Assembly: GCA_036937835.1 (NCBI GenBank)
Contig: CM072879.1
Location: 17,105,001-17,169,000, forward strand
Length of the DNA: 64,000 nucleotides
Direction: 5' to 3'
Source of the DNA: Pampus argenteus
Taxonomy: Eukaryota > Chordata > Actinopteri > Scombriformes > Stromateidae
The notes under the pieces were generated by a model, which had not been told where the DNA came from, did no database searches, and saw only the letters and a list, made by a program, of their open reading frames with translations. Both the position numbers and the translations under genes were made by a program. Below are positions 24,250-36,899 of the stretch, piece by piece. The number at the start of each line of letters is the position of its first letter. The first letter of the stretch is position 1.

Positions 24250-26049
24250 TACTAACTTTGCCGTGTTTCTTGGTGCGAGCTGTAGATCAGAGAAACTGCA
24301 TGAAACTGCATGTGTAGATTTAAAAACATAAAAACATGCTTCCATAACACTACTGTCAGTCAAAAACTCCACAGAGGGTGGAGATTACACATGTGAGGGA
24401 ACGAAACTCAACTCAACACTATACTGTAATAATTAACCCCTTGTCATATACTGAAACTGTATCTGAACATGGGGACCTGAACATACATACATACACACGA
24501 CTGTGTGATTCTGTCATTGTGTTAATTATGGATGAAATTACAGTGAAAATAAACTATTCCCACTTTTTGCTAGGGACACCTGGACCCCCCCTCAAGGACC
24601 TCTGGGGGTCCTCGGGCCCCACTTTGAGAACCGAGAACAATATTAACATAAATCAAAGATAAATCATGGAAAAAATACAGATTTAAGAACAAAAAAAAAA
24701 AAAAAAAAATAACCACATACACTGATTAAACATGATAGTTTTCACTGTTTCGTTACAAATAAAATCTGTATGTTTTTTTTTTCTCTCATTCCACAGAAAA
24801 AGAGTGAAATTTCCCTTTTATCTACTGACACCATAATCTCTAACACACCTCTTGTACCTTCACACATATATTATGAAATTGGACTTTAAGATATTTATTA
24901 AAAATCTATTAAATATATTCACAACTAAACCATGGTAGGGGGACATGATGAAAAAAGTTGATAATAATAAATATATAACATTTTACATTACGTCTGCCTA
25001 AGTGTTTATTATATTGACTATAACACCTCCTGAACAATGAATGACAATATAATAAAATCTACATAGGAGAAGTCATAATTACACATATTGTACAATAATA
25101 AACACTTAAAATGTCTTTAAATCTGCTTATAATTACATTATAGAGTATTATAAACCATTTATTAAATGTTAAAATACTACTTTTAATGCCTTTTTTAATG
25201 AGTATGAGTCACGTATATAAGTATATATGAGTATGAAAATAACTACTAACTGGATCGTAGGTTTAACTTGCGTTTGTAAATATGGAATTATGGAATTTTC
25301 CACCTCATGTTTGGCGCTGTATGTCTGTCATTACCAGGAGGCCGCAAAAGCTTCAAACTGTACTGCAGATGCAATTACACCTGAAATATGCAACCAGTCT
25401 GATGAGGGAAAAACTATTTCCTCCCTCAGGTGAACACACTCATTCCTTTTGTCTCTTTGAACATGCACATATGAACACATGCAAACTCTTTGCACCTGAT
25501 TTCATTTTCCTTTATGTTTTGTTTTTTTTCTCAGCTTTTGCACTCGTTTATCTACTGTTTTTTTAGGCTGAAATTGTGTTGTTGTTGTTGAATGACTTGA
25601 TATCTTTAGAAATCTGACCTCCGCTGTCACACAACGTTTAGTATATGATCATATCTAGACATATTTTGATATAGATACGGGTTAAAGTGCACTCTTTTCC
25701 AGGTAAAGGCCACCAAACCATTCATAATGCTGCTCAGTGCTCATAGCTGCAGCAAGTAGTCATCCACCCACACCAGCCCTGCAAGCCCTGACAAATCTAG
25801 ATAAATCTCTAGAGACACATGAAAGAGCTTAAGGTCCGTGTCGTTTGGCTGCCTTTAAGTCCTTGTTGTTTACCTTCAATGGATTGACATTTAAAGATTC
25901 ACTGACCTTTACATGGCATATCGTATCAGACCTTAAGTTGTCCAACTTCTAGATGACTTTTTATTTGTATTTTAATTGTTGTATCTGTTGTGGTTTGGCA
26001 GCACATGCATGAACTTTTAATCATTGTGTAGGTTAAATGTCAGAGGTCA

Positions 26050-26080
<31 letters not shown>

Positions 26081-27605
26081 GAGAGAGAGATAGAGAGATA
26101 GAGAGATAAATAGAGAAAGAGAGAGATAGATAGAGAGCGAGCGATAGGAGAGAGAGATAGAGAGCGATGGAGATAGAGAGCGATAGGAGAGAGAGAGAGA
26201 GATAGAGAGATAGAGAGCGAGAGATGGATAGATACTTGACTTGTATTATTCTTGTGTGCCTACACTCTTGTGGTATATTGGGAGGTACTACATATTTTAT
26301 TGTGTTGTGAGTCATAATAATTATGAGAAAATGCTTATTGAGACGTAACATTTATTAACCTCTTCAGGATAAAAGTACACATAATTACACAAGTTAAAAC
26401 TGGTGATGACATTAAACGATTTTAACTGACTCACACAGTGACTTATACGACAAATATGATAAGATAATAAACAGTATTAAAATTAATATTACAAACAGAA
26501 AGAAGCCCTAATTCGAAAACATTCAAGCAAATATAAAAAAAAAAAACTAGTGCTCTAACAAGCTTTATGATAAAAGTCCCATTTCATATAACTCCCACAT
26601 TATAGTAGAAACCATAAATGTACATTGAAGATACAGTAAATGAATGACATCACCAGCAAGAAATATTACTCATATATGATGACTGACTCTCTCTTGTTTA
26701 GTATAGACCAGCTATATTTACAATAATGTACAATGTACATTTATTTAATACCATCAGTGACAATAATCACTTGAAGCTGCCACTTTCATAGTTTCCCACA
26801 ACCTAAAATAACAATAATAAGTCATCAGATAACCTCTTAAACCCCAACGTAGCATATTTATTGAACACAAAAAAAATAAAAATAATTTTTAAATAAAAAA
26901 AAGAATCAAAATCAACCAGTAAACACAAGATTCTTGAAAAAACAAAAACAAAAAAACATCAGTAAACGTAAGTAAATAAATGGCTGCATATATGGTTTTA
27001 GTCTGAGGCACAATAAAGTGTCACAACTCCACAGAAATGCCATAAAGTTATTATAAAACTACATTTCTTTTTTTAATTATGACACTGACTACAGCAACGA
27101 TATCCAAGTAAAGAAGAGATTTTTTAACCAACTTTATTTCTGCGTCCACTTCTGATCAAAAAATAAAAATAAAAAATGACGTGCTCTTGTGCCAATTCGT
27201 ACAACATAAAATACAGTAGGCTTGTTACAGGTATAACCAATACTCAGAATAAAGATGACTACACACTAGTATAATATAGTATATATCCATAAGCTCAGTA
27301 TAGTTATCATTCTCAATCTTTAAGGACGCAACTTGTTACTCTAACGTAACAAACAATGGAAGTTTCATAGAAACCAGCTAATGGGAAACCTAATGTATTT
27401 GTGCAGGTTACTATAAAATACCTGATTGCAAGTCAGGTATATTTTTTAACCACGCCCAAAACATCAGATGCTTTATGTAACAGACCTGAACTCTTATGCT
27501 TAGTGAGAAAAACCACACAAAAATATGGTCTCTGTGCCGAATTCAAGCCTGAACCAACTCAGAACATTACTGTCGGGTTCCAAAACGCCAGCACCACGTT
27601 CAACC
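21840..27605. other. spacer between two minus-strand genes
   Basis: No gene is supported here. A moderately complex block at about 22740-23040 contains TAATTAGATATGAATTGATT and may be regulatory. Simple repeats include (TTG)n at 23635-23667, (TA)n near 24211-24240 and an impure GA/GATA tract at 26049-26232. Around 24570-24645 a GGACC/GGTCC-rich stretch followed by CTTTGAGAACC resembles a fragment of a common teleost repeat. The rest is AT-rich. Confidence 0.45.
26049..26232. repeat. impure (GA)n/(GATA)n microsatellite
   Basis: About 180 bp are made of GA dinucleotides with interspersed GATA and GCGA units. The strand asymmetry is complete (purine-rich plus strand). It gives a long Ser/Leu-rich open frame on the minus strand that is not a gene. 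Confidence 0.9.
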
Positions 27606-27771
27606 TTATCTAGGTTGCATGCACTGGACCCCCTGAGAAAGAAAGCAAAAAAAAATTAAATAAAATAAAGTTAGTGATGAATGTAGTCAAAGACTCGGGA
27701 TAAGCAGTTTTCATAGAAATAGATACAATAGAGAAATAATACAGGTGCAGCAAGTGCTTTCCTTCAGGAAT

Positions 27772-28388
27772 TCAGTCGTTAAGTTTACGAGGTATCCTGT
27801 TATCATGAGCAAATGTAAACCTGCAGTCGTTAGGGTCCATCCTCTGGGGGACATGCATGTCTAATGTCATGCTATCCAAGTGTTTGAGTCCCTAAAGGCA
27901 CATTAGCCTTAGAGAGCAAGTACATCTATAAAACGGATGCAAAGTCGAGTCAAATGGGTGTCAAGTCTACTTATCTACCTGGATTGTCACAGTACTTGAC
28001 AATAGCCACATGTGAACAGGGAGGAACCAGACTCATAGGTTTGTCAATAGACACTAAGTACATTTTGTTTACCAAGTTGACAAGTGACATTGACTCATTA
28101 TTTGTTCAGGCTCCTCCTAAAAAAAAAAAAAAGCTCAACTACAAACTTACTACAAGGTGTCACTGTTTGCACCCGTCTACTTCTGACAGACTCTTGCTTT
28201 CACAGTCAGTTATAGGGTACATACCATAATATGAGGGTAGCTGCCCATCTGCAGCAGACACTCCAGGGTCTCTATCATCTGCTCTTTACGGAGCGTGTGG
28301 AGTCTGATGTGATTGAGAGATTTACTGCTCTCCAGCTCATGTACTGTTGCCTTTAGAGCCACGGAGGCACACTGAAGGACGCTCATTC

Positions 28389-28424
<36 letters not shown>

Positions 28425-31400
28425 GTCGTGTCCAGGCAGTACAGATTTAATTAATACCGAACTAACATATAAGCGAGAGTCAGCAAATAAATGTCAAATC
28501 ATGACATTCACGCTCTTGTGTGACTCACGTAAAAAAAAAAAAAAAAAAAAACCAACACATTGTTGAGACTTGTTTAGTGAAAAAAACCAAAAAACGTACC
28601 AGAGTTATCAGTGGCTTCGAAGTCAAGACGCACACCATCCATCATTGTTTGCTTTAGAACCTACAAGTAAACATACATACTGTTTCACATAAACACACAA
28701 AAACATGCTGTCATCATATAAACGTTCACAGACATATTTATGATTCAAAACGCGTCTCTTCCACTGTGGTGCATGAAGACTCGTTTTGACGTAAGCTAGC
28801 GTGATTGTAATGCGCCTCCAAGAAAACACATTCCTATAAAACTGAACTCATACCTGATAAAGCGTGCTATGAGGAGTAATGACAGGTTAGCTTCACCTGT
28901 AAACACGCACCGTCCATGTGACTTAATTACAGAGGAGCCTCGTATACCCGTTTCCATTTAAAAGAAACGGTCAACCATGCCGAACCCTTTGTTCTCAGAA
29001 GCACATGTCAATCATGAAAATCATTCATTAACTTTATAAGTAAATGATAACACTAAATGACACCTTCTACGCAACCTGCATGTCTTACAAAACTGGCTAC
29101 GCTGGTTTTTGTTGTAGAGACATCTGAAAAAGACTTTATTTACTGACTCCAACGTCGATGAAAACTTCCTGACATGAGAAGCCGTATACGTGTACCTGAC
29201 CGACCGGTTGCGGCCTTAATCTGAGGAAACTTAATAATAAAAAAAAAAAACAGGAGTCGTCATGCTTCTTAAAAGATGATCTGAAGCATGCTGATTACTT
29301 TTCCTGAAATCTGAAGGGTAGTTTGTTTGATCACTGCAGTTTTGAACCCAGAGTGATGATTATCATTTTGGCCAAATCCCATTATCGTTGAACGAAATAT
29401 CACGCGACAGATGTGACGATGATAAAAAGGTAGGGGTGTGACGAGACACTCAGTTCACGAGACGAGACACGAGATTGGGTTCACGAGATCGAGACGAGAC
29501 GAGATTTTAAGAAAACTAAATTACAAATATGAATGCCTGGACAACAGACTTTTATTTAACTTTGTTTTTTTGTTTTCCGACGTCATTCGGCTGCTTGTTG
29601 GATCACAATTTAAAAGTGGCGGGGGCGTCGCAAATAGTTATGCATGTGTTTTCCGGCTGCTTGTTGGACAACAAATCTCGCGAGACCGATTTCCAATCCG
29701 ACGAGAAATCTTGCAAATTTTCATCGCGAGATCTTGTCACATCCCTATAAAAAGGTAAAGGCTCTAACCTCCAGGACTCTGATGTAGCCTTTCTCGGCGC
29801 TGAGGTGCAGGCAGGATTTCCCCAAGTTGTTCCTCTCATTGACGTTGGCGCCCAAACAGATTAGATCTGCTACCATCAGGTGGTGGTTATGCTTTGCTGC
29901 ATGAAGGATGGGAGTCTGGAAAACAAAGAGCCATTAACTGTTAAAACTATAGACCGTCCAACGACGAGACAACGTATGCAGAATGTGTTGAAAGCATCTG
30001 TCATCATTCATTTGTTTTCCGACATCTGTTAACTGGAAGAACTACTGATGAGGAACAACCTGCGTAAACAGAGCTGTAAAATAAATATTAAGAAGTTTTG
30101 GATTGTGTTGTTTTAGTGTGAATCTTTGTCACACCATGACAAACTGTGAAAACTGACTTTGAATTATAACTAAAACAATCTACGCAGACAATTAAACATG
30201 ATCTAATCAATGCACCAGCTACGACAAAATAATACAACTCGTGTAAACCTCTTAAGAGGCACGTACGAGTGATTTCAGAGCAGCTGCCTCAGGATCTCCG
30301 TCCAGGATCATCTGACAGTGTAACATCACCTGTTTTAGGCTATAATCTCTATTTTAATATCTGTCTTTGTACTGTTTACCATTCCATCAGAGTCTTTGAG
30401 GTCCAGGCTGTTGAGTGCGGCCATCCTTTTTGCGATGGCGTAGCCCATCGCCCTCTTCCCGACGCACGCCACTTCATGGAGAGCTCTGGAGGAAGAGGGG
30501 ATGACAGCAAAAAAAACCACAAATACGTCACACTACAGGTATTTATTGACATAAAAGGCCGGATACGATCCTGTAAGAGGATAACAGGTCTGAACCTGGG
30601 TTACATGTGAACCTGCACGATTAGCGAAGCGTAAACTGGAAAAATTGGGGCTTAATTGCAGGGAAGCCTGGGGGCTTGAGGGAATTTAACAAACTGAAGA
30701 AACTCCTTTCTTATAACTGACATTTTGACTTGTCACAGCAGGAAAATCACGGGTTTCTACTAACATCTACATCTACTAAGATCTTTCGTTTTCCCAGTAG
30801 GTTCTCGACAGTGTGACAGCGAGCCTGACGCTGAAAGGTATTTAGCCATCACTCATTTTATTATTTACACATCAGCTTTTCTACTGTCACAGTTTTCGCT
30901 GTTTGAACATGAAACATAACATAATTGAGTTTCGCCGAGATCTGAGACGGCGCCATACGTACGTCCTGCCGTGTTCATCGGTGGCCAGCAGTGCTGCGTC
31001 AGAGACGTCCATCAGCTGGCTCTCCTCTCTCTGCAGCTGCATCCAGAAGAAAGCAGAGCTGCTCAGGTTCCAGTCCTGGTTCTGTGGACCCAGCCACTCG
31101 TCCCGTGGACCCAGCCACTCGTCCCCACTTCCACCATCACTTCCTGCGTTTCCCTCTTGCGGCAGCTCGACCTTGGGAGGCTGAAGATTAGTGTACGTGA
31201 AGCCAGGAGGAGACATGGCCTGCTGGGACTCTGCCGTGCCCGGTGAGTAGGTCACGTAGGACTCGGGGCTAGAGATCATTTCATCTGACTTGTCACTGTT
31301 GTAATCTGCACCTTGGGAAGATAATACGACATTCATCAGGGTCATATTTTGAGTAGCAGCTATATAAATGTGAATATTGTCCCTGTGAATTACCATTTGA

Positions 31401-33367
31401 GTCAGGAGACCACTCGGATGACACTGGCGAGGCGGAGGGAGACAAAGTTTGAGGAGGGGAGCGGTAGGTGTTGCCGGTCCTGAGATCCTCCTCCAGCACC
31501 TCCACGATGATTGCCAGCTCCTCCAGGCTTTTTGTGGGCCGTTTTCTCTGTAAGTCAAGACATGTGGTGTCATTTAAACTGCTCATCACAGCTGAGTTAA
31601 AGCCACCGGGCCTCTCAGATACAGCTGGGGTCTTTTTCTACTCACCTTGGTAGTTCGGCGTCCTGTGCGAGTTTTGACTCGTTTACGGTCTCCTGTGGGA
31701 AGAAAAAAAAAAAAAAAAAAAAAGTCAAGTTGAACCACAAAACCTCGAAACTAAAGTCAGACATCTACATGACACTAAAACCCCTCATGGATCTGGGTTT
31801 TACTGACCTTTGAGTGTTTTGCTGTGAGACGTCTCCTACAATCACACAAAAGACAGCTTAATATTAGTAAGACACAAACACAAGCGTAATGTTTCCTTGG
31901 CTGCAGGTTTAACAGTAAAGATTTTATTCATTTTATACTGAAAAGCCACAGTTCAGTTTAACCCACAATTAACCAGGTGGTTAAAAACACTGGCATCTCA
32001 TGACAGGCTCAAACTGGAGCTTATTTATTTCAGCTTTTCTTCACGTTAACTGTAGCACATGTATGTCATGTATGAAGACACTTTTATAACCGATATCCAG
32101 CTGCTGTTTTAGTATCCACTGTTAAATCTGGAAACGTATTCTCATATTAAGATTTTCACTTTCAGATTTTTAAGTTTTAAATGTTAAAAGTTGGATTGTG
32201 GAAGGAGGATTGTGCTCATATCAGTAGTAAAGTGTCGTATGCGTTGTTCTGTTACAACAGACAGAAAAGAAGGAAAAAAGAAGGAAAAAAGGTACGAATA
32301 TCGAACCTGTGACTCATTACCTGAAAGTCTTGAGGATCCCATCCTTGGGCTACACGGATGTTCCTCAGCAGATCCTTTACTGGCATATTGACACGGACTC
32401 CAAGGTAGACCTTGTCACCACCGTAACTGGAACATTTAGAACCTGAAGAAGAAACGATGACGGATGAAATAGATATGTTGGGATCAGACCACACAATATT
32501 AAAACACACACACACACAGAGAGAGAGAGAATCAGCTGTCTTCTACTGTGAGACGCACAACATGAAATAAGGTCACAAATGGACTAATCGTGTAGTTTGA
32601 TACCAAACCGGATCAGAAAGTTATTAATACGAGACGGCACTTTGTTTACTCCAAACATAGTAAATAAATAAATAAATAAAAGTGGCTTCAAACAGCTTTG
32701 TTCTGACACTTAATTGATACACAGATTTGTTTTTTCTATGTATCTGTAATAAATATCAGTATGTTAATAACCTCCTCTGCCGGGATATTAGGGTCACATA
32801 TTTTCATAATGACAGCTCACCTGCAAATACCTGGTTAAGTTTTATTATATTTATGAGTACATTTTTAATGTCACTTTATCTACTATATTGCATTTGACAG
32901 GGAATATTTCTTTTTAGAGGCTGCAGTTTGTGCTTCTGTTGGACAGTATTGATTTTTTTTTGTTAATAAATGTGCTTTAAATCATTTAAACTATCTTTAA
33001 ATGGTGTGATTATGCTATATTGCTATATTAAAATGAAAGCTGCATGCAAACGCAGCATCATTCTTCTAATAGTCGTTAATCATTTGTGAATGAAAAGTGT
33101 CAGTCAACAAATAAATAAATACATAAATAAATAAATAAATAAATAAATAAATGAGTCTACATCGGGATTGATCTTTAACGATGCGTTCACTGACTGAAAA
33201 CACGTTACTGAGCTCATCGTCCTACCTGTGTTACCGCCGCCCACATCCTGGACCATCAGGCGGGGAACAGGTGTGTGTGTCTCGGTTAAACCTGCCGCGC
33301 TTCCCCCGGGCCGTGCACAGAGCCCCGGCTCGTGTTCTGGATCTTTTCTTTTATACCGTCCTCGCAT
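27772..33367 (-). CDS. atypical nuclear I-kappa-B-like protein (NFKBIZ/NFKBID family)
   Basis: Proteins of this family bind NF-kB in the nucleus and tune immune gene transcription. Exons in order: 33226-33367, 32321-32442, 31808-31835, 31646-31692, 31394-31547, 30963-31311, 30380-30485, 29769-29915, 28600-28660 and 28225-28388 (440 aa, all phases consistent), then a tentative last exon 27772-27891 (39 aa plus TGA). Residues 59-88 (VYLGVRVNMPVKDLLRNIR) match the OCA motif of POU2AF1 and NFKBIZ. Residues 98-118 are basic (KRVKTRTGRR), a likely nuclear signal. FFWMQLQREESQL mirrors the NFKBIZ segment before its ankyrin repeats. Ankyrin repeats follow from about 272 (GRTALHEVACVGKRAM; LICLGANVNERNNLGKSCLH; DFEATDNSGMSVLQCA; ECLLQMGS). 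Only about four repeats are found, against seven in NFKBIZ, and the last exon is not ankyrin-like. A rival last exon is 27606-27632 (8 aa). The start is also uncertain (33367 or 33256). Confidence 0.85.
28389..28420. repeat. (CA)n microsatellite forming a splice-acceptor tract
   Basis: On the minus strand this is a (TG)n run ending in GTGCAG, the acceptor of the exon at 28225-28388. The usual pyrimidine tract is thus replaced by TG repeats. Confidence 0.8.
29431..29747. mobile_element. hAT-type MITE with perfect 8-bp target duplication
   Basis: The element begins TAGGGGTGTGACGAGA and ends TCTTGTCACATCCCTA, which are inverted repeats of 16 bp with two mismatches. It is flanked on both sides by TAAAAAGG (29423-29430 and 29748-29755), an 8-bp duplication typical of hAT transposition. 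It is 317 bp long, has no transposase, and contains two copies of CGGCTGCTTGTTGGA. It lies in the intron between the ankyrin exons 29769-29915 and 28600-28660, about 20 bp beyond the donor site. Confidence 0.85.
33346..33353 (-). promoter_or_regulatory. TATAAAAG box overlapping the assumed start of the I-kappa-B-like gene
   Basis: A textbook TATAAAAG lies 14-21 nt downstream of the ATG at 33367, inside the frame as Tyr-Lys-Arg. If it is the real core promoter, transcription would start near 33320. Translation would then begin at the in-frame ATG at 33254-33256, removing 37 residues. Confidence 0.4.
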
Positions 33368-34119
33368 CTTGTGCAAAAAAAATAAAAAATAAAAATAAAA
33401 TAAAATAACGAACAACTGGGACTTTACTAATGTTTGAGATTAAATAATAATACTGGTCCACGTATCTCCTACCTGGGCCTAGTTTAAACGGCTCTCTGAG
33501 ACAAAGCACCTGTCATCCAGGTAACACTCACAGCTGTTATCTGGTAACGTGACTAATCTGACACGCCCACTGCTTGGAGGAAACACGCCCACTCACGGTC
33601 CTGTTGACAAGTGTTTAACTAACACATATCATCCCACATTTTAACCAACTGAGTTTGTATGTTTTATGTTTTAGAAACATAATACACACCCAGACAGGTA
33701 GAGAAAATCTGACATATCACATGTCCCCACCTTGAGACAACACAGCATCCACACACCACCTGCATTGTGTTGTTCATAACCTAATGTAATGATAGATTTT
33801 TTTGGCTGCAGGTGTCTGTGGATCTGCAGATTTTTGTCCCCATTATAAAATATTGTATTTTCACATCAAAATTCAACCTAAAAATCACTGTTGTTATTAA
33901 TTTTACCACAAACAAGTATGACTAGATGGGTAAAAAAAATTCAGGATATGGTAGTTGGTGGTGGGCGTGGCCATGTTGTCAAAATGGGCGTGGTCTCCAG
34001 GGAATAGTAAAATGCATAAAAGTCAAAACTCAATGCTAAAATGTATAATTTATGAAGTATGCTGTATGTCATTAGGACACAATGTTTATTGTGTTTATAT
34101 ATTTGTTTGTTTAAGAACT

Positions 34120-34245
34120 TTTTATTTTATTTTATTTTATTTTATTTTATTTTATTTTATTTTATTTTATTTTATTATTTTATTTTATTTTATTTTATTT
34201 TATTTTATTTTATTTTATTTTATTTTATTTTATTTTATTTTATTT
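34120..34245. repeat. (TTTTA)n pentanucleotide array
   Basis: About 25 near-perfect TTTTA units with one shortened unit. It produces a spurious Phe/Leu/Tyr-rich open frame. Confidence 0.95.
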
Positions 34246-34474
34246 CATCACTCCTCTAGCTCACCTGTTCTAGCAACTGCTGCTTCTGTTTTTTTATGTT
34301 AAAATAATAATAAATTCAGAATAGGATTACTAGTAATAAACAGGCTATTTAAAACATAACTACACATTGTTTCTGGAGCAGCAAGTGTAATGTTTACTTC
34401 ACAAAGTCACTAAGCTAATACCTCACTGGAAACAAATACAAATAAACACCTACACACACAGCAAACAGGCGATC

Positions 34475-34773
<299 letters not shown>

Positions 34774-35599
34774 TATTATATAGCCTGATAGTTTTGGTTG
34801 GATGTGTGGGCCAACCGCCTCCACCTAGGCGCCTTAAGCAGTGGGTAACGGGTGACCTCTGCTGGTTGAGCTTCCACATAGCCACGTATTTATATATATA
34901 AACATAAACATTAAACAATAATAATAACTAACACATACCACTGCAAACATTTTGATTTAATAAAAATGCCTTTAAGAAGTTTTCTGCTTGTATATTTCAT
35001 TTCTACATTCTTCTACTGTAAATCAATCGATGTAGTTCCCACATGTATCTTGCATTAAAAAAGCACAGGTGTGCTTTAATATAAGCTTTGAGATTTCTGC
35101 CCTGACGATGGCCAGTTTTATTTATAGAAACTTGTAGTGTGTTTGTTCATATCTGATTCTGGGATTAAAATATATTTCTTTGAGTAACAGTTTTGAGATA
35201 GAAATATCTCAGCCGGTGTTGTGACAGAGGTAACAGGAGCAGACCTGAGGTTTGATCTCCATCCATCTCTCAGTTTTCGTAGTGCGGTAGTCCGATGAAA
35301 AGGTGCAGGACTGTGGGCTGAAGACAAGCACAGCAGGTCTGGCTGTCAGCGTCTCTGATTAATGGCCCTGTTGAAACATGTCCAGTCACATTAGAGGTCC
35401 ATGTATCTCCCAGAGTCCACACAGGCCTGGCTCTTTGTTCTGATGGGAAATGGTGTCAGCCGCTCACTGCTGCTCGCCCAGAAACAGATAAAGATTTACT
35501 GTCATCAGAGGCCAGATTAAAGCGCACAAACGCAGACATTGATTTCTGAGAGGGTGAGAGGGGAGTGGAGGGAGAAAAAAAAAAAAAACCCCGACACAT

Positions 35600-36820
35600 T
35601 TTGGGTAGGAAACTCATTCCAGGGTTGGGGGAGATATGATCAGCTTATTTGGGAGGTGGATAATATGGAGCCCTCTCCCAGAATGAACTTTGAAAGAAGT
35701 AAATTGTAAATATTGATTTCTGAAATGAACTGTCAATCTCACTTGGCGAGATTATTCCTATCATCTTGTCGAGAGGGGGCCAATGAATTCAAAACGGCAG
35801 ACAAAGACAGGGGGGGGCGTGCTGGATTTCTGTTAGGGAGCACTCAAAAGAGCATTATTCGCTTAGTAATGGTTGTTCAGTTTCATCAGATAACAGCTGA
35901 GATCTCATCGGCGGCGGGAAAAAAATGAAATGAACTGTGACTCCACATCCAGATCGCTGCTCTCGTCCTCGCTGAGATCATCAGAGACGAGCTGCTGAGA
36001 GCCACTTTATTACCAGCTGCTGCTGCGAACTGGTGGCAACAAAGATCTGTTTCCTGTCTCGCCCAGGGGTCAAGTCTGAGAAGGGATGTTGACACGGAGA
36101 GGGCGCCCTGCTGCAGCTTAAAGGATGAGTTCACCTAAAATTACAAAACGAAATGTTTACCACGTTTTTTTCTCCTGGTATCATTTATTTCCAGAAAATT
36201 CAAAATCCTGCACAGATTAATTTATTTTTAAAACAGTAAATTTTCTTATTTATCTCTTGTGGTTTATTGCGTTATAAGGATTTTGGCTTCAAACAAGTGA
36301 ACTTTATGAACTGAAGAAACTAATAAAAACTGTGACACTGATGTCTGTGGTTTATCCAGAGAAACCCGACTGCTGCTGTGGTGAAAAGAAAAACTATCTG
36401 CATGGCTACATACCACTGAAGATAAGTAAAACAAACACATAACACATCCTCATTTTACTGTTCGTGAACAGTGAAAAAAACAAACAAACTTGATAACAGG
36501 AGCAGAAAATCATCCAAAAACACACCGGGTTTAAAACATGATTTTTATATTTATCGGCTTGTCGGTATAAACAACCTCATATAGATTATTGAGGTAAGTG
36601 GGTCTCATTTTAATATAATATACTTCTTTTGCAACAATCACAGTCGATAGAAATTACAATTTAATTATAAAAACCTGAGTGTGAAAACCTTGAGCATCAT
36701 CATCAGCATCATCATCAGCATCATCATCATCATCATCATCATCATCATGGTTTTGCATAGAAACTCTCACTAGGTGGCAGTGCACTCCTATGCAAATCAT
36801 TTCCACCCCCCCACCACCGC

Positions 36821-36899
<79 letters not shown>

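Noticed and set aside
26040..26351. Open frame of 103 aa rich in Ser and Leu
   Set aside because: Translation of a GA/GATA microsatellite.
28085..28121. Exon EEPEQIMSQ... after a poly-T acceptor in the I-kappa-B-like gene
   Set aside because: It stops after 15 codons, shows no ankyrin similarity, and joins poorly to downstream candidates. The acceptor may be only an A/T run.
33955..34302. Open frame of 115 aa rich in Phe, Tyr and Leu
   Set aside because: Translation of the TTTTA array.
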